Source: Clarkia xantiana subsp. parviflora
Taxonomy: Eukaryota > Streptophyta > Magnoliopsida > Myrtales > Onagraceae
Assembly: GCA_036873135.1 (NCBI GenBank)
Contig: JAPTYO010000004.1
Span: forward strand, 40,457,105 to 40,521,104
DNA length: 64,000 bases
Reading direction: 5' to 3'
Shown here: in pieces, positions 53,255-64,000 of the stretch
Numbering within the stretch: position 1 is the first letter of the stretch
How the letters are laid out: every line of letters starts with the position of its first letter
The notes under the pieces: model-generated
Database searches by the model: none
The model's input: the letters and a program-made list of their open reading frames with translations, nothing else
What the model was told of the DNA's origin: nothing
Translations under genes and position numbers: made by a program

Positions 53255-54003
53255 ACAAGGACATTCATAGCGGCGTATGCAATGGACCAAGGAACTTGAA
53301 GTTTTCCCCATTTGCTTCAATCTGCCAGCCTAGTCTTGTGTGGATTTACCTCATTACGCTTCAGGATTCATCAACTCAGCTTGAATTCTCACTTTACATT
53401 CAACAATGAACTCTTAGTAAGTCTCATTTCATGCTCATCCACGCACACAAGGAACTAAGGACAGTGCTAGTATTGCTCATAGGCCATAGCACTTGATTTG
53501 CCTTGTTCTACTTGTTCTAGCTCAGATTGAGCTATTTGCGTGCTTGATTTTGGTATTCCCTGAAGTGTGTGTCATTCCTCTAGCATCATTGATGGATTCT
53601 GAGATTGTTTGAACTAGTCTCGTTGATTATAACACTTGGATATTACCCGTTTAGTGGATTACTTCATCCTTACTCGGCTGAGTGACCATTGTGAGTTCTT
53701 GGGTATTCTTCAGCATATTCTTTGATTCTATTGAAGAATTTCGTGCTTCCATTAATGGATAACTGATTATTATCAAGTTTTTGATGATTGTCAATCATTG
53801 GTTTTGCTCATTTTGATGCGTAGTGGTACGGATTGTACTATCTACTAGCTGGATTTGTCCTATTCTTAACAGATTTGGTGTGCCAGTCTTATCTATATCA
53901 CCAGCTATTTCCGTGGGGTTTCTTTACCATTTCTTCTAGTGATCTCTTGGAATCAAGTTCATATCTCTCTCAACAAGCTCATTATACTTGACTGACTTGC
54001 AAA
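53255..54003 (+). other. Element G leader
   Basis: About 750 bp of non-coding leader between the primer site and the gag ATG. No conserved feature seen. Confidence 0.6.
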
Positions 54004-56553
54004 ATGGCTCATGAATCCAATGTGGATGATACTCTCTACATACACCCATCTGACACCACTGGCCATATGCTCATACCTTTTCAGCTGCAGGGTACCTCCA
54101 ACTATCATGTTTGGAGTACCTCAATCAAGGAAGGCTTGTTAGTGAAGAATAAATTGGGCTTCATTGATGGCACATTCACAAGAACAAGTGTTGGTGTGGC
54201 AGACAGGGTGAAATGTGATAGGGCCAATGCAATAGTCAAGGCTTGGTTGAGGAATTGTGTAGCCAAAGACTTGGTCACTAGTTTGATCTACAATCCCACT
54301 GCTTCTTCCATTTGGGATGACCTTAAGGAAATGTTTGACAAGGTGGATGGTACTCAAATCTTCCAACTGACCAGGGAGATCTATCAAACATCTCAAGGAG
54401 TTCTATCCATCACTGAATACTTTGCAAAGATGAAACACCTTTGGGATGCTCTTGCTTCAGTTGATGACTTGAATCTTCAATGTGCTGGAGACATTGCTAT
54501 TGTCAATGAACACAAGGAGAAGCAAAAATTGATGGCTTTTCTCTTAGGACTAAATGAGTCTTATGGACACATTAGGAGTAGCTTGCTCATGAGGCAACCA
54601 CTTCCATCTCTTAGCATTGCCTTCTCTGTTTTAGTACAAGAAGAAAGTCAAAGGACCATTTCTGGATCTATTGGAGATGTGGGTGAGGCAACTGCCTTAT
54701 ACACAAGAAACAATCCATCTTATGGTGGAAGAGGTAATGGAAGAGGCTATGGAAGAGGAAGAGGCAATGGCAATGGCAGGGGCAGAGGCATTCCAAATGG
54801 TCCCAATGAGAGACCTCCCCCTCCTGTTTGCACCTATTGTGGCAAGAGAGGCCACATAGAGGATCAATGTTATAGCAAGCATGGATATCCACAAGGTCAT
54901 CCAATGTACAACCCAAATGCTCCTAAGAGGAATTGGAACTCAGCCAACATTGTTGAAGATGGTGGAAGCTCAAGTGCCATTGAGCATGTAGCAGCCAAGG
55001 ACAAGAGAATCTTTCATGGCACAGCCAACAAGAGAATCCAACATGTAGCTGCTCATGATGATTACTTTGAGCATTCACCTTTGAGCTTTGAAGATGTTGA
55101 ACAAGCTCATGTCAATATGGCAGGTATATCTAGTGACCCTATGGTTTGGATAGTTGACTCAGGTGCAACTAATCATATCACACATCAAATTGAGTGGTTA
55201 TTTGATTTGAAGAAGTGTGACTCTGATCATCAATATGTTCATTTACCAAATGGTCACAAATGCAAAGTAACTCATATTGGTTCTTGCTCTTTCTCAAGTG
55301 GATTCACTCTGACCAACATCTTATTGGTCCCTGATTTCAAATTCAATTTGATCTCAGTATCTAGGCTTCCTAGCCAATTGAATTGTAAGGTGGTCTTTAC
55401 TTCTAATCATGTGTTACTCCAGGGCCAGAGTGGCAAGTCCATGGTGATTGGGAAATGGAATAGAGGACTATACACCTTGAAGGATGTGGTGCCTTCAAGC
55501 TCAAGGAAGATTGCAGCCACTTGCTTGGGGAATAAGGAAGAGGTGTTGAGATGGCATAGGCGTTTGGGCCATGTCTCTGAGACTTACCTCAACCATTTAG
55601 ATGTTTTGAATTTGAATAAATCTTATGGTTGTATCAAACAATGCACAATTTGCCCTCTTGCCAAGCAATCTAGATTTTCATTTCCAATAAGTGACTCTAT
55701 TGCTTCTAAGCCTTTTGATCTTATTCACATGGACTTATGGGGTCCCTACAAAGTGCCAACTTTTAAGGGCAATCAGTATTTCTTGACAATAGTAGATGAT
55801 TGTTCAAGAGCAACTTGGGTCTACTTAATGAAGTTCAAGAGTGACACTTTCTTGCACATCAAGAACTACTTACTCATGGTGAAGAACCAGTTTGGCACTA
55901 TTGTTAAGATCTTGAGGAGTGATAATGGCACTGAGTTCACTAACTCAGTATGCAAGGAGTTGCTTCTCCAATTTGGCATCCATCACCAAACTAGTTGTGT
56001 GCATACACCACAACAAAATGGAAGAGTGGAACGCAAGCATAGAGACATCCTAAACATTGCTAGAGCAATTAGGTTTCAAGCATCAATGCCTTTGAGACAC
56101 TGGGGATATTGCATTCTAAATGCTTGTTACATACTCAATAGGCTACCATCCTCTATCTTGAAGTTCAAGTCACCTATGGAAGTGTTATATGGGAAGGTGC
56201 CTTCTCTTCAACATTTAAGAGTTATTGGTTGTCTTTGCTTCACAACAAAGCTAAACAACCATGACAAGTTTAGTCCAAGAGCTGAACCATGCATACTTAT
56301 GGGGTACTCCACTTCACAAAAAGGATACCTTGTAATGAATATTTCTGATTCAGTCTTTCATGTTTCAAGAGATGTACTCTTCCATGAAGATATCTTTCCA
56401 TTTGGCATGTCCAAAGAGGCCCTAAAAGCCTTAATACCTTCTTGCTTGGCACCCAAGCCACCTATGCTTGACTCTTCACCAGAGTTGCCAATGCTCCTTG
56501 ATGAACTTACTCCAAGCCATGCTCCCATTATTGAGACTAATGCTTCTTCATAA
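54004..56553 (+). CDS. Element G Gag-protease-integrase portion
   Basis: 849 residues from ATG 54004. Gag from residue 1 with a Gly/Arg-rich stretch (about 240-265) and CCHC knuckle Cys-x2-Cys-x4-His-x4-Cys near 276-289; protease active site Asp-Ser-Gly-Ala-Thr near 383; integrase with His-x3-His and Cys-x2-Cys zinc site (about 520-555), catalytic Asp in Met-Asp-Leu-Trp-Gly-Pro (near 577), Asp in Ser-Asp-Asn-Gly-Thr-Glu, and Glu in Asn-Gly-Arg-Val-Glu-Arg-Lys-His. A TAA at 56551-56553 ends it in the linker before RT; the same frame stays open afterwards, so it is a single nonsense mutation. Confidence 0.93.
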   Translation: MAHESNVDDTLYIHPSDTTGHMLIPFQLQGTSNYHVWSTSIKEGLLVKNKLGFIDGTFTRTSVGVADRVKCDRANAIVKAWLRNCVAKDLVTSLIYNPTASSIWDDLKEMFDKVDGTQIFQLTREIYQTSQGVLSITEYFAKMKHLWDALASVDDLNLQCAGDIAIVNEHKEKQKLMAFLLGLNESYGHIRSSLLMRQPLPSLSIAFSVLVQEESQRTISGSIGDVGEATALYTRNNPSYGGRGNGRGYGRGRGNGNGRGRGIPNGPNERPPPPVCTYCGKRGHIEDQCYSKHGYPQGHPMYNPNAPKRNWNSANIVEDGGSSSAIEHVAAKDKRIFHGTANKRIQHVAAHDDYFEHSPLSFEDVEQAHVNMAGISSDPMVWIVDSGATNHITHQIEWLFDLKKCDSDHQYVHLPNGHKCKVTHIGSCSFSSGFTLTNILLVPDFKFNLISVSRLPSQLNCKVVFTSNHVLLQGQSGKSMVIGKWNRGLYTLKDVVPSSSRKIAATCLGNKEEVLRWHRRLGHVSETYLNHLDVLNLNKSYGCIKQCTICPLAKQSRFSFPISDSIASKPFDLIHMDLWGPYKVPTFKGNQYFLTIVDDCSRATWVYLMKFKSDTFLHIKNYLLMVKNQFGTIVKILRSDNGTEFTNSVCKELLLQFGIHHQTSCVHTPQQNGRVERKHRDILNIARAIRFQASMPLRHWGYCILNACYILNRLPSSILKFKSPMEVLYGKVPSLQHLRVIGCLCFTTKLNNHDKFSPRAEPCILMGYSTSQKGYLVMNISDSVFHVSRDVLFHEDIFPFGMSKEALKALIPSCLAPKPPMLDSSPELPMLLDELTPSHAPIIETNASS

Positions 56554-58464
56554 CCTCCCCAATCAATAGAAGAAGAGGCAGTTCCATTACAAGGAGCAAG
56601 AAGTGCATCCCCACAACAAAATGGATCCCCTCAACAAAGTTCTTCTCCTCAACCTCCCCAACCAACAGAGGAAGTGGTAGAGGAAGTCCCACAACCTCCT
56701 TCCATAAGAAGGAGCCTCAGACTTGCCCAAAGAAACTCTCCACAAATAAGGAGTGCAAGGCTTGCTGCTCTTCAAAACAAGCCTAGTTCCAATGCCACTT
56801 TTGGAATGGAAAGATATATATCTTATGATACTCTAGGCCCCCAATTCAAATGTTTCTTGACTGCCATTGACAATATTAAAGAACCAAGCACTTACAAGCA
56901 AGCCATCAAAGATCCAAACTGGATTGTGGCTATGAAAGAGGAGATACAAGCTCTCCAAGACAACAACACATGGAAGATAGTAGACCTACCTCAAGGAAAA
57001 TCCTCGGTTGGTTGCAAATGGGTCTTCAAAATCAAGTACAACTCTGATGGATCTATTGAAAGATACAAGGCAAGATTGGTTGCCAAAGGATTCAATCAGG
57101 TGGAAGGTACTGATTTCAATGAGACATTCTCACCTGTAGTCAAGATGGACACTGTGAGGATTGTCTTGGCATTGGCAGCTGCCAAATCATGGGGATTGTA
57201 TCACATGGATGTAAACAATGCATTTCTCCAAGGTGATCTATCTGAGGAAGTATATATGGACATTCCTCAAGGATTTGATCCATCTAGGTCCATTGAAGCA
57301 TTCCCCAAGAGAGTATGCAAGCTCAACAAGTCTTTATATGGGCTCAAACAAGCATCAAGGCAATGGAACATCAAGCTCACCCAAACATTATTGAAGACTG
57401 GCTACAAGCAATGTGCCTCAGATCATTCCTTGTTTAGCAAGATACAAGGTAATGACAAGGTGTTCATCCTCATCTATGTGGATGATCTCCTAATCACTGG
57501 TTCAAATGCCAAGTTGATCAATCAATTGAAGTGCACCCTCCAAACACACTTCAAATTAAAGGATTTGGGAGACTTGAGATACTTTTTAGCCTTGGAAGTT
57601 TCAAGATCAACATAAGGCCTTGTCATCAATCAAAGGAAGTATGCTATGGAGCTTATAGAGGATGCAGGCTTGGGAGCTGCTAGGCCTGCTGAAACTCCAA
57701 TGGAATTCAACATCAAGCTCACCACACATGAGTATGACAAAGCCACCAACTCCAATCCTGATGACATACTCTTGGAAGATGCCACTTCTTATAGAAGGGT
57801 CATTGGTAAATTGCTATATCTTACCATGACAAGACCAGACATAAGTTTCTCAGTTCAAAGGCTTAGTCAATTTGTGGACAATCCCAAGAAGTCCCATTAT
57901 GAAGCAGCAATGAGGGTGGTTAGATACATCAAGGGAACTCCAGGTCATGGTTTGATCTATCCCTCCAACAATTCTCTCAAGTTGAGTATCTTTTGTGACT
58001 CAGATTGGGCAGCCTGCCCTTTCAGTAGAAAGTCAGTGAGTGCATATTGTGTGAAGCTTGGATCAGCTATGATAGGATGGAAGGTCAAGAAACAAGACAC
58101 CATTTCCCTTTCAAGTGCTGAAGCTGAATATAGATGCTTGAGGGTTGCTATTCAAGAAGCACTTTGGGTGAACAGAATCCTCAAGGAACTTGGATTGCAA
58201 GTTACCTTGCCAATCCCAATCCACACAGATAGTGAGGCAGCCTTAAAGATTGCCAAAAACCCCATGTTCCATGAGCGCACCAAGCATATTGAACTTGACT
58301 GCCACTTCACAAGACACCATATCAACTCAGGGATGATTGGTGTCTATCATATTTCTTCAAAAGTTCAAATGGCTGACTTACTCACCAAGGCATTAGTCAA
58401 ATGGTTGCCAAAGGATTCAATCAGGTGGAAGGTACTGATTTCAATGAGACATTCTCACCTGTAG
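56554..58464 (+). pseudogene. Element G RT and RNase H, first copy
   Basis: Linker, then RT from about 56880 with Lys-Trp-Val-Phe-Lys, Ala-Lys-Gly-Phe-Asn-Gln, YVDD at about 57475-57486, a TAA at 57613-57615, and RNase H (Ser-Asp-Trp-Ala; Ser-Ser-Ala-Glu-Ala-Glu-Tyr; Thr-Asp-Ser-Glu-Ala) to about 58398. The frame then runs into the second copy out of phase and stops at 58464. Confidence 0.9.
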
Positions 58465-61051
58465 TCAAGATGGACACTGTGAGGATTGTCTTGGCATTGG
58501 CAGCTGCCAAATCATGGGGATTGTATCACATGGATGTAAACAATGCATTTCTCCAAGGTGATCTATCTGAGGAAGTATATATGGACATTCCTCAAGGATT
58601 TGATCCATCTAGGTCCATTGAAGCATTCCCCAAGAGAGTATGCAAGCTCAACAAGTCTTTATATGGGCTCAAACAAGCATCAAGGCAATGGAACATCAAG
58701 CTCACCCAAACATTATTGAAGACTGGCTACAAGCAATGTGCCTCAGATCATTCCTTGTTTAGCAAGATACAAGGTAATGACAAGGTGTTCATCCTCATCT
58801 ATGTTGATGATTTCCTAATCACTGGTTCAAATGCCAAGTTGATCAATCAATTGAAGTGCACTCTCCAAACACACTTCAAATTAAAGGATTTGGGAGACTT
58901 GAGATACTTTTTAGCCTTGGAAGTTGCAAGATCAACATAAGGCCTTGTCATCAATCAAAGGAAGTATGCTATGGAGCTTATAGAGGATGCAGGCTTGGGA
59001 GCTGCTAGGCCTGCTGAAACTCCAATGGAATTCAACATCAAGCTCACCACACATGAGTATGACAAAGCCACCAACTCCAATCCTGATGACATACTCTTGG
59101 AAGATGCCACTTCTTATAGAAGGGTCATTGGTAAATTGCTATATCTTACCATGACAAGACCAGACATAAGTTTCTCAGTTCAAAGGCTTAGTCAATTTGT
59201 GGACAATCCCAAGAAGTCCCATTATGAAGCAGCAATGAGGGTGGTTAGATACATCAAGGGAACTCCAGGTCATGGTTTGATCTATCCCTCCAACAATTCT
59301 CTCAAGTTGAGTATCTTTTGTGACTCAGATTGGGCAGCCTGCCCTTTCAGTAGAAAGTCAGTGAGTGCATATTGTGTGAAGCTTGGATCAGCTATGATAG
59401 GATGGAAGGTCAAGAAACAAGACACCATTTCCCTTTCAAGTGCTGAAGCTGAATATAGATGCTTGAGGGTTGCTATTCAAGAAGCACTTTGGGTGAACAG
59501 AATCCTCAAGGAACTTGGATTGCAAGTTACCTTGCCAATCCCAATCCACACAGATAGTGAGGCAGCCTTAAAGATTGCCAAAAACCCCATGTTCCATGAG
59601 CGCACCAAGCATATTGAACTTGACTGCCACTTCACAAGACACCATATCAACTCAGGGATGATTGGTGTCTATCATATTTCTTCAAAAGTTCAAATGGCTG
59701 ACTTACTCACCAAGGCATTAGTCAAATGGTTGCCAAAGGATTCAATCAGGTGGAAGGTACTGATTTCAATGAGACATTCTCACCTGTAGTCAAGATGGAC
59801 ACTGTGAGGATTGTCTTGGCATTGGCAGCTGCCAAATCATGGGGATTGTATCACATGGATGTAAACAATGCATTTCTCCAAGGTGATCTATCTGAGGAAG
59901 TATATATGGACATTCCTCAAGGATTTGATCCATCTAGGTCCATTGAAGCATTCCCCAAGAGAGTATGCAAGCTCAACAAGTCTTTATATGGGCTCAAACA
60001 AGCATCAAGGCAATGGAACATCAAGCTCACCCAAACATTATTGAAGACTGGCTACAAGCAATGTGCCTCAGATCATTCCTTGTTTAGCAAGATACAAGGT
60101 AATGACAAGGTGTTCATCCTCATCTATGTTGATGATTTCCTAATCACTGGTTCAAATGCCAAGTTGATCAATCAATTGAAGTGCACTCTCCAAACACACT
60201 TCAAATTAAAGGATTTGGGAGACTTGAGATACTTTTTAGCCTTGGAAGTTGCAAGATCAACATAAGGCCTTGTCATCAATCAAAGGAAGTATGCTATGGA
60301 GCTTATAGAGGATGCAGGCTTGGGAGCTGCTAGGCCTGCTGAAACTCCAATGGAATTCAACATCAAGCTCACCACACATGAGTATGACAAAGCCACCAAC
60401 TCCAATCCTGATGACATACTCTTGGAAGATGCCACTTCTTATAGAAGGGTCATTGGTAAATTGCTATATCTTACCATGACAAGACCAGACATAAGTTTCT
60501 CAGTTCAAAGGCTTAGTCAATTTGTGGACAATCCCAAGAAGTCCCATTATGAAGCAGCAATGAGGGTGGTTAGATACATCAAGGGAACTCCAGGTCATGG
60601 TTTGATCTATCCCTCCAACAATTCTCTCAAGTTGAGTATCTTTTGTGACTCAGATTGGGCAGCCTGCCCTTTCAGTAGAAAGTCAGTGAGTGCATATTGT
60701 GTGAAGCTTGGATCAGCTATGATAGGATGGAAGGTCAAGAAACAAGACACCATTTCCCTTTCAAGTGCTGAAGCTGAATATAGATGCTTGAGGGTTGCTA
60801 TTCAAGAAGCACTTTGGGTGAACAGAATCCTCAAGGAACTTGGATTGCAAGTTACCTTGCCAATCCCAATCCACACAGATAGTGAGGCAGCCTTAAAGAT
60901 TGCCAAAAACCCCATGTTCCATGAGCGCACCAAGCATATTGAACTTGACTGCCACTTCACAAGACACCATATCAACTCAGGGATGATTGGTGTCTATCAT
61001 ATTTCTTCAAAAGTTCAAATGGCTGACTTACTCACCAAGGCATTAGTTAAG
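57077..61051 (+). repeat. 1325-bp tandem triplication in element G
   Basis: Units 57077-58401, 58402-59726 and 59727-61051, each from Ala-Lys-Gly in RT to the RNase H end. Units 2 and 3 look identical; unit 1 differs at a few RT positions (e.g. GTGGATGATCTCC versus GTTGATGATTTCC). 1325 is not a multiple of three, so the frame shifts at each junction. The TAA after Arg-Ser-Thr is in all three, so it predates the triplication. Confidence 0.96.
58401..59789 (+). pseudogene. Element G RT/RNase H second copy
   Basis: RT C-terminal half (58401-58940) with YVDD, TAA at 58938-58940, RNase H 58971 onward, running into the third copy out of frame. It lacks the RT N-terminal fingers, so it cannot be functional. 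Confidence 0.93.
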
Positions 61052-61141
61052 AATCAACATCTTGCCTTATTGAAGCTCTATGGAATCAAGGATGTGTTTC
61101 AAGAAGGAAATGAAGAAGAAGAAAAGGATGAGAGAATATAG
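59726..61141 (+). pseudogene. Element G RT/RNase H third copy with natural C-terminus
   Basis: Same as copy 2 up to the RNase H end, then continues into the unique C-terminal tail, rich in Glu and Lys, ending with TAG at 61139-61141 just inside the 3' LTR. This copy shows the original end of Pol. Confidence 0.93.
61107..61136 (+). other. Element G polypurine tract
   Basis: About 30 bases of almost pure A/G directly before the 3' LTR, overlapping the last pol codons. Confidence 0.8.
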
Positions 61142-61308
61142 AAGTGTATTCCACACTCTATGCATGCACCTAACTACACAATGCATACACACTAGACTAT
61201 GTATGCACCTGGTTCATAGTTTATTGTATAGCCTTAGTTGGTGATCCTAGTTTTGCCTAGTATATATATTGTAATACCTAGTTGATTAATGAAGCATTCT
61301 CATTCATA
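61137..61308 (+). repeat. Element G 3' LTR
   Basis: 172 bp, TATAGAAG...TTCATA, followed by GCATT (61309-61313). Confidence 0.92.
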
Positions 61309-61313
61309 GCATT

Positions 61314-61758
61314 CGTGCCTGTGCTTCCTCCGAGTTCCATCTTTTATCATCAACAAGGTCTAAGTCTAAGAGCCTTGCTTTGTTGTTCTCATGCTCTTCA
61401 AAGTACGTGGTCCTTAGTGATGATACAGCCATTTCTGCTGGTGCCACCGCTTCAGTCCCGTATACTAGGCCAAATGGTGTTTCTCCTGTGGCTATCTTTG
61501 GTGTTGTTCGCACTGCCCATAGAACATTTTCCAACTCATCTACCCAACTTCCCTTGGTAGCATGGAGTCGTTTCTTTAAACCGTCTAGCACTATTTTATT
61601 TGCCGACTCTACTTGCCCGTTTGTCTGGGGGTGCTTTACTGATGCGAATCGTTGCTCTATATTCAGCCTTTCACAGTACCATTGCAGTTTCTTGCTCTTG
61701 AATTGTGGACCATTATCACTTATTATGGCTTTTGGGACTCCGTATCTCGAGACAATGT
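61314..61758 (-). pseudogene. Element E integrase, core fragment
   Basis: On the - strand, integrase from Glu-Thr-Glu-type C-terminal helices back through Val-Leu-Trp-Ala-Val-Arg-Thr-Thr-Pro, Gln-Thr-Asn-Gly-Gln and Ile-Ser-Asp-Asn-Gly-Pro, parallel to B 14440-14890. It retains the Trp that is a stop in B. Ends abruptly at 61755-61758, where F-like sequence begins. Confidence 0.88.
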
Positions 61759-64000
61759 TGTTTTCCTTGTGTAGTTAGGGCACTCTCCCTTGGTGACCGA
61801 GAGAGTCCTCTCTGTGGGCAAGGGCTCTGGACCTTCTAAGTCCAAGTCACGGAGGTCCGATTCTGAGGCCGGGGCCTCTGCTGTCAAGAAGAAGAAGGCT
61901 GCAGATCCTCCTCTCCCTGGTGTTCGTCCCCCGACCCTGTCTCGCGAAAAAGAGATAGTAGTCGAAGAGGCGCCTTCCAGAGCTGATAAAGGGAAGCGGC
62001 TTGCTGGTGATGGTGGGGTGGTCACTGATTCTCCATCTCCTGCCCCCCAGCCGAGGGCACGGTCGTCAGGTTCGTTTTTCTTTATGTCATTGATGCTTCT
62101 TTGCTTGTATTTTTCTTTACCTTGCTTTATTTTTATAGGTGGGCTTCCGGCTTTGAGTCGGAAGGACTTTGCGCGCCTTACTGACGAGGATATTGTGGGA
62201 GCTGAGTGGACTCCCTTTGCTGGATTGAAGGAGTTCCACTTTGATAGTGGTTCCTCCTTGCGCACCCCGGAGGTTGGCATTCGGGTGCTTCGCGGTGCCA
62301 TTGCTCCTGGTGATCGTGCTCCTCAGCCCAAGTCCCCTAAGGAGACCCGGCGCTTCATTCAGGGGGTATTATCCCGCTATGTCCCTGTGAGTGGTGTTTC
62401 TCTTCCCTTTCTATTTTCATGTGATTGCTTGCTAAGTCACTTATCCCTTGTTGAATTTTCAGGGTATGTCCGACATGATGAATATGTCGTCTCTTGCGCT
62501 TGAGCTGTCAGATGAAAAGAAGGCTCTTGAGGATAACCAGGTATCCTTTAAGGCGGAGCTTGCCACTGCCGCTGAGAAGGCTCGCCTGTCTGACTTGCAG
62601 ATGCATGAGCTCAGGGATCAGGTAGCTCTACTTGGGACTACTGTGGGTAGTTTGCGCCGTGAGGCTGATGTTGCATCGTCACTCCATGCTGAGGAGTTGA
62701 GGAAGCTTGAGGCGAGGTGCCAGGCGGAGGAGAGAGTTGTTGCAGTATCTGAGTACAAAGCTTCCTCTGCCTTTACTGCTGATTACAGCGTTCGGTTGAA
62801 CCAGGAGATGAACCAGTTCGGGGAGTACCTTGTTGATCACATCTTTCGTATTGATCCCCAGTTTGTCGTTGATGATCTGGGTGACTTTGGACCATATGCT
62901 ACTGGTTATACGGCCGTTCTTAGGGGTCACACTGCCGTTGCTGATGAGCCTGCCGCTGCACCGGTGGATGCTATACCCGTGGATGTTGATAGTTCAGGCT
63001 CTTCCTCCTCTACTTCGAGCTCTATTGGTGGTTCTTCCTCAGAGGGTCAGGACCGTGAGGACTCTCCAGCAGGCTCTGGTTGATATGCTGATATCTCTTT
63101 ATCCTTGTACATATGACTTTACTTTTCCTCCCCTTTAATGGGTTGAGTGTTTCTCCCCTTGATGGGTCGAGTTCATTTTGGGATTGCTATACTTGGGGTG
63201 TTTTGTTGCTTTCCTTCTTTGCATGGTTATGTTGGCGGTGTGTGGAACACCTGCCTTTGGTTGTGGTATGCATGGTGTGTGGAACACCTGCCTTTTGATG
63301 GGTACTTCATATGCTTCTGTATATATTCCTTTGATCATTGACTCTTCCTTTCTTTGTGCTTTCCTTTACTTATCTCTTTTTTGTGTTTTCTTCATATCAT
63401 TCCTGCTATCTCATCAAGAAAAAACATTATGCGTTCTTTATATAACTTTACTTTGCAATTATTTTCTCATGGAATCCTTCTTAGTATGGTGCAATGATCT
63501 CTTCTGATACCCTTTAAATGGTATATATGATACTGTTAGACCAAAGATACGCTCTTGGTGGGCGTCGAATCTGTTCACGAGACAGGCTCTCGGAGGGCGC
63601 TTAACGTTTCACAGGATAGGCTCCCGGAGGGCACAAGTTAGACCAAAGATACGCTCTTGGTGGGCGTCGAATCTGGTAGTTTGAAATCTACCTCAAGATA
63701 CGCTCTTGGGGGCGTCGAATCTGGTAGTTTGAAATCTACCTCAAGATACGCTCTTGGGGGCGTCGAAGGTCGTAGTTTTTAGAAACCACTCTCAAGATAC
63801 GCTCTTGGGGGCGTCGAAGTTCGTAGTTTTTTGAAACCACTCTCAAGATACGCTCTTGGGGGCGTCGAAGTTCGTAGTTTTTTGAAACCACTCTCAAGAT
63901 ACGCTCTTGGGGGCGTCGAAGTTCGTAGTTTTTGGAAACCACTCTCAAGATACGCTCTTGGGGGCGTCGAAGGTCGTAGTATGAAAACTACTCTCAAGAT
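61755..64000 (+). repeat. near-identical copy of 45926-48171 (F antisense gene and array)
   Basis: Constant offset of 15829 bases to the window end. I saw only two substitutions (near 62616 and 62867). It contains antisense exons 3-5 (61775-62069, 62139-62386, 62463-63083), the 3' region and the hairpin array (63539-64000). The left edge joins E's integrase at a shared ATGT. Confidence 0.95.

Larger units (their letters stand above)
53057..61308 (+). mobile_element. Element G: Ty1/copia element with triplicated RT-RNase H segment
   Basis: GCATT duplications at 53052-53056 and 61309-61313. LTRs of 186 and 172 bp with TA...TA ends (TATAGAAG...TTCATA) instead of TG...CA. Initiator-tRNA-Met primer site, gag-protease-integrase-RT-RNase H order (copia), purine-rich PPT before the 3' LTR. 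Without the two extra segments it would be about 5.6 kb. Short LTRs suggest the Ale/Retrofit group, which I cannot confirm. Confidence 0.93.
38523..61758 (-). mobile_element. Element E: pol-type Tat element, 3' portion
   Basis: Minus strand. 3' LTR 38523-39268, PPT, G-box palindrome, short antisense ORF, hairpin array, integrase C-terminus. Interrupted by F at 42635 and copia G at 53057, and cut at 61755-61758 by a junction to an F-like segment. Left flank TTCAC; the right flank is not in the window. Confidence 0.85.

Overview
This is plant nuclear DNA made almost entirely of nested retrotransposons. I see no convincing host gene. Plant markers: Ty3/gypsy Pol with a second RNase H domain (the Tat-lineage trait), TGGCGCC primer sites, intron-containing antisense ORFs near the 3' LTR, and Ty1/copia relics with an initiator-tRNA-Met primer site. 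An angiosperm is likely; the species cannot be told from sequence alone.

Layout. 1-4302: relic of a copia element (gag-like ORF, broken RT/RNase H). 4308-20791: element A, + strand, Tat-like, target duplication CCAGG; it carries pol but no gag. Nested inside A's antisense ORF is element B (9527-18931, - strand, duplication GTCTC), also pol without gag. 20797-24210: repeated copia 3' sequence and four LTR copies in alternating orientation. 24211-38522: a minus-strand gag scrap, then element C (+ strand, shuffled gag/protease pieces, no RT). C is split by element D (25557-35681, - strand, duplication TGGAG), which has a long gag-protease-second-gag ORF and no RT or integrase. 38523-61758: element E (- strand, pol type), of which the 3' LTR, antisense ORF and integrase end remain; it is split by element F (42635-52898, - strand, duplication GAACT; gag-protease-gag2, no RT) and by copia element G (53057-61308, + strand, duplication GCATT), which holds a 1325-bp segment in three tandem copies. 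From 61755 to the window end the sequence repeats 45926-48171 of F almost base for base.

How the parts relate. A, B and E are pol carriers; where their 5' ends are visible (A, B) gag is missing. D and F are gag carriers without RT/RNase H/integrase. The pol carriers B and E share LTR family, PPT, antisense ORF and tandem arrays with gag carrier F; E and F have especially similar LTRs. This suggests a two-part retrotransposon system in which one partner supplies Gag and the other Pol. Each element also carries a spliced antisense gene running toward the sense gene, with a tandem array between the convergent genes in A, B, E and F.
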